Shown: piece after piece, positions 33,496 to 44,037 of the stretch
How positions within the stretch are numbered: the first letter of the stretch is position 1
How the letters are laid out: every line of letters starts with the position of its first letter
NCBI RefSeq assembly: GCF_030272615.1
Contig: NC_081406.1
Coordinates: 461,736,072 to 461,800,071, forward strand
DNA length: 64,000 nucleotides
From: Cryptomeria japonica
Lineage: Eukaryota; Streptophyta; Pinopsida; Cupressales; Cupressaceae
Direction: 5' to 3'
Notes under the pieces: model-generated
Told to the model about the DNA's origin: nothing
Seen by the model: only the letters and a program-made list of their open reading frames with translations
The model's database searches: none
Made by a program: the position numbers and the translations under genes

Positions 33496-35139
33496 ACATG
33501 GTGTCATGTGAAATTTGTTGGTGTGTAACTGCCTCCACTCTAGGAGAAATTTCCACCCCTTGTCATTTTCCCTCTTTCCTTATCTTCAATATATTTCTTC
33601 CCAACACCTCCACCAAAATAATAAATAAGAATGGATACAAGGGATCTTAAAATGGATTATGACTTAAGAGGGTTGATCATTTTGATGGTTTAACATGTAT
33701 ATGTGCTGAGGAATGATTTGATTCCTTTTAGCTTTGACCGAATTGTGGAAGTATTTAGTACTTTGGTCACCTTCATCAAGCCAACATTCCAAATATTTAT
33801 GTCTCTAATAAATCTCTTCTTTGCACATAATATGTACATATTCCTTGTTGACATCTAATTCCAACAAATAATTTGCTTCATCCATACCTTCAATAATAAC
33901 TTTACTAAGAAACTCTTCTAGTTGATCTTCCAATCTTGATTTTTCATCAAAGATGTTTTTGAAATGAACATGGTTTCATTCTTTCAACTTATTTTTGATA
34001 AACAATATTTAAAAAAAAAACACATGAACTTTTTTACCAAAGACCATAGGGGCTTCTTCCCACCACTAAGCAATCAACATACTAATCTTGTTGTCTTGCA
34101 ACCATATTTCCTCAAACTTGAAAGAGTACCATACATGGATAGAATCATAATGTATTATTAGAGACACTAGGTAATGATCTAACCTAGGAAAGTGGAGGAT
34201 GGAAGCTTCAAAAATCAAAGGTTGAACTGCCCATTTACCCATAACAAAGAATTAATCAAGTTTCTCTGCAATATGTGAAGAACCCCTTCTTTTATTGTTC
34301 CAAGTGTAAGCACTATTTTTAGCATTAATCTCAATCAAGCCATTATCTAAAAAAAAATTGAAAATTCTTTTGAATATAACTCAATTCCCCTTTCCCACCA
34401 AGCTTATCCTCTAGAGCTAGAGTAGTAATAAAATATCCTCCCAAGATGATCATCAACCTATCCCTATTATGGATAATATTTGAATCTTGTTGCTAAACCT
34501 CTTTCTTCTTCGTTTCTTTGGGTGGGCCATAAAGATTGATCAGAAAACATTCACAATTTGGATTGATCTCCTAAATTCTAACTAACTACCAGTGAGATGA
34601 ATGAGCCACAATTTCTAATTTGATATTCTATGGATTCCACAAAACACCTAATCCACTAGACATCCCTACCAATTCAACAAAGGATCCCTGCCAATTATTC
34701 CAAAGCCCCAAAATAAACTCAAAATATTTCTCTCTTAATTTTGTTTATTGGAGCAACACAATATCAAGTCTTGATTGATTAAAAAAACTCTTGATCAACC
34801 ACCTCTCATTAGAGGCATTGCATCCCCTACATTCCAAGTAAGGAGCTTCATGTTTCCTCGAAAAGGGTATCTCCCTTCCTATGAAAAATTTTACCTTGCC
34901 ATTTTGCACGTCCTACCAATTCCAATTTGACTCTATTGGATTTCTAACCCTATACTTTTTCTCAGCTACTTTACATTTTTTTACTCAAATTTGGTTTGAT
35001 AAATGCTTCTCTTTTCCAGTATGTCCTCATCACCTTCTAGAATCCAACAATCCTCATCCTCCATCAACACCTAATATAAGTCCCCTTCATCTAGACTAAG
35101 CCTTGGTGTAGCTTGCTCCATCTCTTGCATACTGCTCTT

Positions 35140-36200
35140 CAACTTTACTTTAGAGGGAGATTCATGAATGTCTCTGAAAAATATCCTCCTAGTTAGAATC
35201 ACCATCTACATGAAGTTCTCATTTTTCTTCTTATTGGCCCCTGAAGTTTTGATTCTTGGATTCCCCATGACGTTAATGGCTTTTCCAACTTTCGCTGAAG
35301 CTTTGCCCACTAGGCTTGCAACTTGTTGGTGACAATTAATTTGAAACTTCATTGCCACATGGCTCACCCTATTGCTTATTTGGCCTCCATCTTTGTCCTT
35401 AACATTACCTTGTTTGAGATCCATACCACCATTTACATTGGGATGATCCACCTTCTTACCTTTGGAAGTTGAAGCCCTAACTCTTCTTGTGAGGATATCT
35501 TTGCTTGCTTTGATAATTTCTCTTCCAATAGAAGTGAGTTATGCATTATTGACAGGACTAAAATCTAAATCCATTTCCATAACCACTTTATCATATTCCA
35601 CATCCTCTTGTGTTTTGGGAAGTTTTGATCCCTTGTGTCTTTCTGACATAGATATAACCTTATTCTTCAAATCTACTACTCTGGTTTCCTTGCCCTTTTT
35701 TCTCATAGAAGATTCCTACAAGCTATGCCCCTCAACTTTGCAAATCTTGCAAATTTTCATAATTTCTTCCACTTCTATTTATTGGCACTAAAACCCAATA
35801 TTAGTCCTTATTTCCATAGCTTTAGGAAATAGAGGAACAAGCTTCCAGTTGATACATATCCTTGCATACATACTGAAATATTTTTGCCCAATCGCCTCAT
35901 TAGCTTTAATAAAATTCCCCGTCTTATTCCCAATGACTTAGGGTTTCAAGATCCCATTATTCTTTTGGCAAGTTATATAACCTTCTCCAAATTGGGACTT
36001 AATTAATGGAAGCTATAATCAAGTTAAACTTTGGTTCCTATTTTTTAAAATAAAACCCTAAGCCATTCATGAAGAAAGTCCCATTGTTGAACATGCAATT
36101 TTTTAACCTATCATCCTCCTTGCTCACTAAATAAAACCCATTAGGAAGGGTTTTCAACTCGCATTTGAAGTGTCAATTATTACACCATTTCCTAACATGG
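35140..36200 (-). pseudogene. LINE ORF1: DUF4283 and zinc knuckle
   Basis: Minus-strand translation gives LPNGFYLVSKEDDRLKNCMF near 36160-36100, then NGLGFYFKK, PIWRRLYNLPKE near 35998-35960, YARICINWKLVPLFPKAM near 35870-35815 and a zinc-knuckle-like CKICKVEGHSL near 35750-35715. These are successive parts of the DUF4283 domain and C-terminal knuckle of plant LINE ORF1, an RNA-binding protein. A Lys-rich tail follows to about 35140. Several stops and frameshifts interrupt it. Confidence 0.8.
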
Positions 36201-36680
36201 CTATATGCTAGCTATTCGCCCACCTATTTCATAAAAAAATGTTGTTGCCTTGAATCTATTTACCGAATAATTCTATTGTGAATTATCCATTCAAAGCAAA
36301 ACAACCCAATTTTTAGTTGTTTAAATACATACCTTTAAGGAGTCTTTGACTTTTTGGGCTTCTTTCAACCTCTATTCTTTTTAAAAAACAATCTTTCTTG
36401 TCTCCTCTAGTATGTCAAACATCCTTTTGTAGCTTCCCAACCACCTCTGCAAACTCCCATGGTTTCTTGTATATCAATGATCTGCTACATGACAACTGCT
36501 GTGAAATGTGTTAAAAGATCCATTCCTCTTCTAATCCTCCCAAACCCATTTCAACGATTTCCACAATGCGACATTCCTCTCAAACCAATTCCCCTATGAT
36601 CATTGCCAATCTTGATCGCTATACCTGCTTGGGCACAACCCTAGTTTTCCTCACGACACCATTGGGAAAAATCAAGCTAA

Positions 36681-37425
36681 TATATTTTCATTGTTATTAC
36701 ATTATATTATTATTATTCTATTCTATTCTATGATTTTATTATTATGAGAATGAGGGTTAGAGGTATAGCTTAATTCAAATAGAGTTCTAATTTTAATAAT
36801 AATATTATTAAAGAAAGGGTTTATTATGAGAGTTACAATTGCATAAAGTTCATATAAATTTTATATTTATATTTATTATATTATATTAATTATATTTATT
36901 TTTTATATTATATTGATAATATTTTGTATTTAAATATAATTTTAATTTTATTGCTATTATATGATAATCATACTATTTTTTATTTAATTATTATATTACA
37001 TCATTTTTAAGAATATAAATTATTTAATAATAATATCAAAAGAATCCACCTCTTCTTTTTAATAATATAGATAATTATTAAATTGCTTTACTTATTTAAC
37101 ATCACATTAAATGATAATGAGACAAACACAAATATAAGAATACAAACATTAAATATATAAAATCTATTAACAAATTTTTCATCACCCACATTAATAATTA
37201 TTATATTTTTAATTATAATTATTAATATAAATATTTAAATATATATATTTAAAATAAACAATATCTTTATATTTATAAATATATTTGTTAATTTATAAAT
37301 AAAGTAGCTTTTCTTACTAATATAAAAAATCATTATTAAAATATTTTACTTTCATCTTTATTGAAAATAAATCCAACTAATAGGTGTCTAAATCGTATAA
37401 TTATAATTCAAAACTCCCTTATTTT
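36681..37425. other. AT-rich intergenic DNA
   Basis: Very AT-rich sequence with short ATT and TTCTA runs near 36690-36730. No coding or RNA gene signal. It is the left flank of copia C; with its target duplication removed it joins to 44038. Confidence 0.7.
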
Positions 37426-38477
37426 TGTTGGTATTTTGGTATGGTTTTGTCATTCATGTCAACACCTACTGAATACAAGCACTTTGAAGATCCGGCAACA
37501 TTCACCGGCAAGAAAGTAAACTATGCAACAGTTACTGGTATATGGTTCACCGACATAATATATTGTTCACCGGTACCTAGAATGATATGGAAGACACTTG
37601 GTAATGTCAAAGACATCTTGTGGACACTTTGTTTTGAAGAATTAATCATTGGTATATTCATATTTGCATATTTGCTTTTACCGGCAAATAGGTCCAGGTT
37701 ATCTAGGGTTACACCGGCAGGTTTATCTTTTCCAGATAGACAGGGCACGCTATGGAGATGATTTATTATTGTTGTAAATACATTTAGCCGACATGTTTAA
37801 TCAGTTATTGCATCAGATATTATATTGTATAAATTGGTTTTATTGTTATATCTTGTAGAGCCAACCTACTAAAATTGGTCTTAGGGTATGGTATAAATGT
37901 AAGATCTTATTTGTAAGATCAAGTGTGGAGTGCGAAAAAGAATTGAGTGAAGGTATATGTGAGATCAAGTAGGAATATACATGAAGACATCATTTGAAGG
38001 TTTTTGTAGAAGCATATTAGCATTACACCAGTATTGAATCTAGCATATGAAGATGCTATTTTGTATAGTACATTCTTATTGGCTCATTTAACCATCCAAC
38101 TATAGTCAGTGTGACTCCCATTTGTGATTGAGCAGTGAGCTCTAGGCTGTTGGCCTTTCTGCATGTGCAGACCCCATTTATGTGCACTTACTATCTGTGG
38201 TAGTATCGTCTAATTGTGGGTAAGGTTTCCCATCATGGTTTTTCCCCTTACAGGGTTTCCATATACAAATATTGGTGTCATGTGTTGTGGATGACTTTAT
38301 GTTTATGTTTCATGCATTAATCCTTACTGGTATAGCAATTTACTGTTAACACTATCTACCAGCATACTTAACTGGTTCACTAGTATTAAGCATCAAGTTG
38401 GTTAATTAGTTTTTGGTTTGAATTTATTAGACAACTGATTCACCCCTCCCCCTCTCAGTTGTCTCCGGGACCTAACA
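37426..38477 (+). repeat. Copia C 5' LTR
   Basis: 1,052 bp, TG..CA ended. Several ACCGG/CCGGC sites are kept here and decayed in the 3' LTR. Near the end are GGTTTTTCCCC, CAGGGTTTCC and CTGATTCACCCCTCCCCCTC. Confidence 0.95.
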
Positions 38478-38479
38478 AT

Positions 38480-38491
38480 TGGTATCAAAGC
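38480..38491 (+). promoter_or_regulatory. Copia C primer-binding site
   Basis: TGGTATCAAAGC lies two bases after the LTR end, an initiator tRNA-Met type site. Confidence 0.9.
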
Positions 38492-38533
38492 TTAGTTCTC
38501 TTTTGCAGAAGTTTAATAACCTTAGGAGATCCA

Positions 38534-39720
38534 ATGTCTACTAATTATTTCAGGAAGGACAGTCGTAAACTTGATGGAACCAACTATGGGATATGGAAGA
38601 TCAGAATGGAGACACATCTGAATTGCATTGGTAAAGACATCTGGGAAGTTACTAAGAATGGTTATACTATTGTTGTAGCTAGTCAGACTACTCCAACTAC
38701 CTTAGCTAAAGATGAAGAAAATGATTGTAAAGCAAGATAAGCACTTTTGAGCGCATTATCAGATCAACAAATCATGGGATTATCAAATAGGTCTACTGCT
38801 AAAGCTATTTGGGATCACTTGGAAACACTGAATCAAGGAGATTCCACAGTCAAAATTACAAAACTTGAAAGCTTCCCAGTCAGGTATGAACATCTGAAAA
38901 TGGAAGAAGATGAAAGGATTTCTGTTTTTATGGAAAGAGTAAATGAAATTGTTTTGGGTATTAAATATTGTGGAGGAACCTTGAGTGTGGATGAAATTGT
39001 TTCAAAAATCTTAAGAGGTTTGCCATTGGCATATAGAATGAAGGTTACTGCTATAAATGAGTTGAGATCAATGCCTAATACATCAGTAACTAGGGATACA
39101 TTGATTGGAAAACTTTCAGCCTTTGAAATTGAGTAATTTGGTCCTGTTGCTACCATAAAAACTGATTTGGCCTTTAAAGCATCAACATCATCTACTCCAT
39201 CATTTGACAAATCAGACTGGAGAGCCTTTTATGCAAGAGAACTTGAAGAATCCAGAAAGGAGAATGAAGAGCTTGAAGAACTTGAAGCACTATTTGCAAG
39301 GAAAATGCCAAAAGGTCCAATTGGAAGTAAGTATGAAGGTAAAGCACCCTTTAAATGTTTTAACTACAATAAGATTGGTCATATGGCTTCAAGATGCCCT
39401 AATAGACATGCTAGACTAAGAGAAGAAGCGAGAAGAACATACAAGCCTAATTCTGAATATCAGAGATACAGATTTAAAAAGAACAAAGATAAATCTTGTT
39501 ACATTGCTGATGAAGGTGTGACTGATGATTCTGATGAGGATCCAACAGACAACAGATGGGTTTTTGTTGCTATAACAGAAGATCAACCGACACCTACTGC
39601 TCAACCGCTAGAACAAGCCCGAGCAGCTAAAGTTGAAGAAAAGGATGAATAGATCATTGAATCAGGATGCCCACATCATATGACTAGAGACAAAGGTAAA
39701 TTCTTGAACTTTCAAGAATA
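38534..39720 (+). pseudogene. Copia C gag and protease start
   Basis: The ATG at 38534 opens MSTNYFRKDSRKLDGTNYGI, a typical copia Gag start. Gag runs in one frame with stops at 38738 and 39134. The UBN2-type region holds WDHLETLNQGDSTVK and LRGLPLAYRMK. A zinc knuckle near 39353 (CFNYNKIGHMASRC) has Tyr for the second Cys. The protease site near 39655-39680 reads stop-IIESGCPHHMTRD, where the family has W-IIDSGC-S-HHMT: the stop replaces Trp and the catalytic Asp is Glu. A frameshift follows near 39770. Confidence 0.88.
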
Positions 39721-42656
39721 CAATGGGGGTTTAGTAAGATTTGGAGATGACAAAGCCTTGATGGTAAGCATAACACTGACAATGTCTACTATGTGGAAGG
39801 ATTAAAGAAAAATCTTTTAAGTGTTGGTCAATTAGTTGAGAAGGGATTTTAGTTACAATTTTAAAAAGGAAAATGTAAAATCATGAATAGAACTAGTTTG
39901 GAAATTGCAACTGGTAATCAGACTAGAGGTAATATCTTTCTTTTGAATAATAGTGAAAAGGCATGCTTAATTGCACATATAGATGAAAGTTGGTTATGGC
40001 ATAAGAGATTATGTCATGTAAACTTTGATTGCATGGTAAAAATTAGTACTTCTAAGGCAGTTAGAGATCTACCTAAAATTGTGAAACCTCGGAATACAAT
40101 TTGTAAGGAATGTCAATTTGGAAAACAAGTTAGAGCTGGTTTCAAAAGTATTCCAGAAAAATCCAATAATGCTCTTGATTTAATTCACACTGATTTATGT
40201 GGTCTAGCTAGAACCAGAAGCTTACAAGGTGATAGATATTTCATGCTAATTATTGATGATTATTCTAGAATGTGTTGGGTTACTTTTCTCAGAGAGAAAT
40301 TAGAAGCACTTGGAAAGTTCAAACTATTCAAAGCAATGGTTGAAAATGAAACCAGTAGGAAAATAAAATGTTTAAGATCAGATCAAGGAGGAGAATTCAC
40401 ATCTAAGGACTTTAATACATTCTATGAAGTGAATGGAATCAGAAGACAGTTATCAGCACCTCGGACACCACAGTAGAATGGAGTTGTTGAAAGGAAAAAC
40501 AGAACTATCTTGGATGCAGCTAGAAGTATGTTATCAGAAGCAAATCTACCACATGTGTATTGAAGAGAGGCAGTTAGCACTTCTGTCTATACATTCAACA
40601 AAGTTCACATCAAAGGTGAAACCGGTAAGACCCCTCATGAACTATGGTTTGGTAATACTCCTACTCTTAAGTATTTCAAAATTTTTGGAAGTAAATGTTA
40701 TATTAGAAGAGATGAGTTTATTGAAAATTTGATCCTAGAAGTGATGAAGGAATATTTCTTGGTTATTCATCTAAGAGCAAGGCATATAGATGTTTTAATA
40801 AAAGATTGCAGAAAATTGTTGAGAGTACAAATGTAAAGATTGATGAACAATTTAGAGGAACTTCAAAATATATAGACTCTGAACTGGCAACAAAAATTGT
40901 GACAAATGAACCTATACTAAATCCACCGGTACAGAATGAAGATCCAGTTACCCCGGTATCATTAGAAGATTCCACAATAATAGAAGAACAACAACAAACT
41001 AAGACACCCCGGTATGTAAGATTGAATCATTCTGAAGATCAAATAATTGGAAACAAATTTAAAGGAGTTATGACAAGAGGAAGATTGACAAATGAAGAGG
41101 TATGTCTTATTTCTCAAATTGAACCATCATCTATCAATGAGGCATGTGAAGATAAATTTTGGATTAAATCTATGGAAGAAGAATTAGGATAAATTGAGAA
41201 AAATAATACTTGGACATTAGTTCCCCGGCCTAAAGATAAAAATGTAATTGGAACTAAATGGGTATTTAGAAACAAAATTAATGAAGATGGTAATGTTGTC
41301 AGAAATAAAGCAAGACTAGTGTGTAAGGGATATTCTCAGAAAGAAGGAGTTGATTACAATGAAACCTTTGCACCAGTAGCCAGAATTGAGGTAGTTAGAT
41401 TATTCTTGGCTTTTGCAGCTCACAAGGACTACAAAGTTTATCAAATGGATATTAAATGTGCATTTTTGAATGGAGATCTTGAAGAAGAAGTATATATTGA
41501 ACAACCTGATGGATTTTCTTTGACAGATGACAATGATATGGTTTGCAGATTAAGAAAAGCTCTGTATGGATTGAAACAAGCCCCAAGAGCTTGGTATGCA
41601 AGGCTGGATAAGTATCTTTCAAAGATTGGTTTTACTAAAGGAAATGTAGATAGCAATTTATATTACAAAATAACTAATGATGAAATCTTGATTATTGAAG
41701 TATTTGTTGATGATATAATCTTTGGAGGAGAAGATGGATTAAGTAAGGAATTTTCTCTTGAAATGTAGCAAGAATTTGAAATGTCTATGATTGGAGAAAT
41801 AAAATTCTTTTTAGGTTTGCAGATTTCTCAGACTGATAAAGGTATATTTTTGAGTCAATCCAAGTACTTGAAATAATTACTAAAGAAATTTGGGATGGAG
41901 AACTCTAAACCAGTAAGCACACCTATGACTACAAATGACAAATTATCTCAAAGGGATGAATCTACACCTGTTAATCCAACTAGATACAAATCTATGATAT
42001 GAGGTTTACTGTATTTGACACAAACTAGGCCTGATATTATGAATACAGTATGTATTGTTTCTAGATTTTAGAGTAATCCTAGGGAAAATCATGAATCAAC
42101 AGTAAAAAGGATTTTCTGGTACTTACAAGGCACAACAAATCTTGGATTATGGTATCCTAAAGATGAAAATTTTGATCTATGTGCATACACAGATGCAAAT
42201 TGGGTAGGAGATGTAGATGATAGAATAAGCACCATTGGAGGAGCATTCTTTCTTGGAAATAGATTAGTTTCTTGGTTGAGTAAGAAACAGAGTTGTATAT
42301 CTTTATCAACAACAGAATCAGAATATGTTGCAACAGCAACTAACTGTAAATAGATATTATGGCTTAAGCAAATGTTTAAAGACATAAAGGTAAAATGCAA
42401 GGAACCCATTACTATATACTCTGATAACACTGCAGCAATTGATATATCTAAGAATCTGGTATTACATTCTAAAACAAAACATGTTTCTATCAAACTGATT
42501 TTTCTAAGGGAAAAAGTTGAAGAAAAGGAGATAAAACTGGTTTATGTGAATACTAAAGAACAACTTGCAGATATTTTCACAAAACCTTTTCCTAAGGAAA
42601 CTTTTTAATATCTTAGAGATCATCTTGGAGTCATACCACCACCGGTAGAGACTTAG
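39721..42656 (+). pseudogene. Copia C integrase, RT and RNase H
   Basis: The integrase zinc site is whole (WLWHKRLCHVNF near 39993, CKECQFGK near 40105). All three catalytic residues are visible: HTDLCG near 40187, LRSDQGGEF near 40375 and NGVVERKNRT near 40480, with one stop between the last two. A frameshift lies near 40725. From 40806 a single frame runs through [75 protein letters not shown] at 41703-41714. RNase H keeps YTDANWVGD near 42187, TESEYVA near 42314, YSDNTAAIDI near 42418 and ADIFTKP near 42570. About nine stops remain. No other element here keeps this many catalytic residues. Confidence 0.92.
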
Positions 42657-42983
42657 ACAGTTGATGATTGTCATCAACCGGTAGAATTAAAAAGACAAAT
42701 CTTTTAAATTCCGGTATTTGATGAGGAAGCTACTTCTCAGGGGGAGTAGTTGGTATTTTGTATGAACTCGACTTTGGAATTTGATGTCAAAGGGGGAGAG
42801 ATATCTATGGAAAAACACATTATACTTTAAGGAGAGATTGGTATTGAAAATAAATCTTTGGATAAACACATGTTCCTCCCAAGGGGAGAAATGGAGATTG
42901 TTGGTTTTTGTATTTGAAATTTTTGTTTTGGCACTTTGATGGTTTTTCCATCTTGTGTTGCCATCAATGCCAAAGGGGGAGAT
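42657..42983 (+). promoter_or_regulatory. Copia C 3' untranslated region with repeated polypurine tracts
   Basis: The last tract CAAAGGGGGAGAT (42971-42983) touches the LTR. Similar tracts lie near 42739, 42789, 42828 and 42880. Several are followed by TTGGTATT or TTGTTGGT, echoes of the LTR start. A TTGATGA-TTG-TCATCAA hairpin lies at 42661-42677. Confidence 0.7.
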
Positions 42984-44032
42984 TGTTGGTATTTTGGTAT
43001 GGTTTTGTCATTGATGTCAACACCTACTGAATACAACCACTTTGAAGATCTGGCAACATTCACCGACAAGCAAGTAAACTGTGCAACAATTACTGGTATA
43101 TGGTTCACCAGCAGAATATATTGTTCATCGATACTTGGAATGATATAGAAAACACTTGGTAATGTTGAAGACATCATGTGGACACTTTGTTTTGAAGAAT
43201 TAATCATTAGTATATTCATATTTGTATATTTGCTTTTATTGGCAAATAGGTCCAGGTTATCTAGGGTTACACCGACAAGTTTATCTTTTCCAGATCAGCA
43301 TGGCACACTATGGAGATGATTTATTATTGTTGTAAATACATTTAGCTGACATGTTTAATCGATTATTGCATTAGATATTATATTGTATAAAAATCATTTT
43401 ATTGTAATATCTTGTAGAGCCGACCTACTAAAATTGGTCTTAGGGTATGGTATAAATGTAATAGCTTATTTGCTAGATCAAGTGTGGAGTGCGAAAAAGA
43501 ATTGAGTGAAGGTATATGCGAGATCAAGTAGGAATATACATGAACACATCATTTGAAGGTTTTTGTAGAAGCATATCAGCATTACACAAGTACTGAATCC
43601 AGCATATGAAGATGCTATTTTGTGCAGTACATTCTTATTGGAATTAACCATCCAACTATAGTCAGTGTGACTCCCATTTGTGATTGAGCAGTGAGCTCTA
43701 GGCTATTGGCCTTTCTGCATGTGTAGACCCCATTTATGTACACTTACTATCTGTAGTAGTATCATCTCATTGTGGGTAAGGTTTCCCACCGTGGTTTTTC
43801 CCCTTACAGGGTTTCCATGTACAAATAGTGGTGTCATGTGTTGTGGATGACTTTATGTTTATGTTTCATGCATTAATCCTTACCGGTATAGCAATTTACT
43901 ATCAACACTGTCTACCGACATACCTAACTGGTTTACCAGTATTAAGCATTAAGTTGGTTAATTAGGTTTTGGTTTGAATTTATTAGACAACTGATTCACC
44001 CCCCCCCTCTCAGTTGTCTCTAGGACCTAACA
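42984..44032 (+). repeat. Copia C 3' LTR
   Basis: 1,049 bp, collinear with the 5' LTR, beginning TGTTGGTATTTTGG after the polypurine tract and ending GGACCTAACA before ATTTT. Confidence 0.95.
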
Positions 44033-44037
44033 ATTTT

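Larger units (their letters stand above)
31311..34851 (-). pseudogene. LINE ORF2: endonuclease, RT, zf-RVT, RNase H
   Basis: An ATG at 34851 opens MKLLTWNV, the endonuclease start, and after a frameshift GCNASNERWLIKSFFNQSRL. Near 34310-34130 the endonuclease end reads TWNNKRRGSSHIAEKLD and LDHYLVSL. RT text includes PLYPFLFIIL near 33650 and THQQISHDTMLF near 33525-33490, where the F/Y-A-D-D box has decayed. After the small LTR element RT continues to FLGIPLYVGKN near 32950. The zf-RVT domain is clear at 32123-31863 (NVGTFTWLAIKGVILMGKRL, GFHGPFRYLLC). RNase H reads KINFYDAFKGNLGPLG near 31500 and, one frame over, GTNNEAKTQATILAINLA near 31360. It is non-functional. Confidence 0.85.
31311..36680 (-). 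mobile_element. L1-type LINE remnant, 3' truncated
   Basis: On the minus strand the order from right to left is a possible 5' UTR, ORF1 with DUF4283 and zinc knuckle, endonuclease, RT, zf-RVT and RNase H. This is the plant L1 layout. The left edge cuts RNase H abruptly against LTR sequence, with no poly(A) tail, so the 3' end is lost. A small LTR element is inserted at 33118-33495. Coding frames are heavily broken. The right boundary near 36680 is approximate, where AT-rich DNA begins. Confidence 0.85.
37426..44032 (+). mobile_element. Copia C, nearly complete Ty1/copia element, TSD ATTTT
   Basis: LTRs at 37426-38477 and 42984-44032 start TGTTGGTATTTTGG and end GACCTAACA. ATTTT occurs at 37421-37425 and 44033-44037. 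All domains are present in order: gag, protease, integrase, RT, RNase H. By eye the LTRs differ by about 8 percent over the first 440 bp, with many C-to-T and G-to-A changes at CCGG and CG sites. This is the best-preserved element in the window, but it is inactive. Confidence 0.95.

Noticed and set aside
42089-42493. 134-codon minus-strand frame in copia C
   Set aside because: Antisense of the well-recognised RNase H coding strand.
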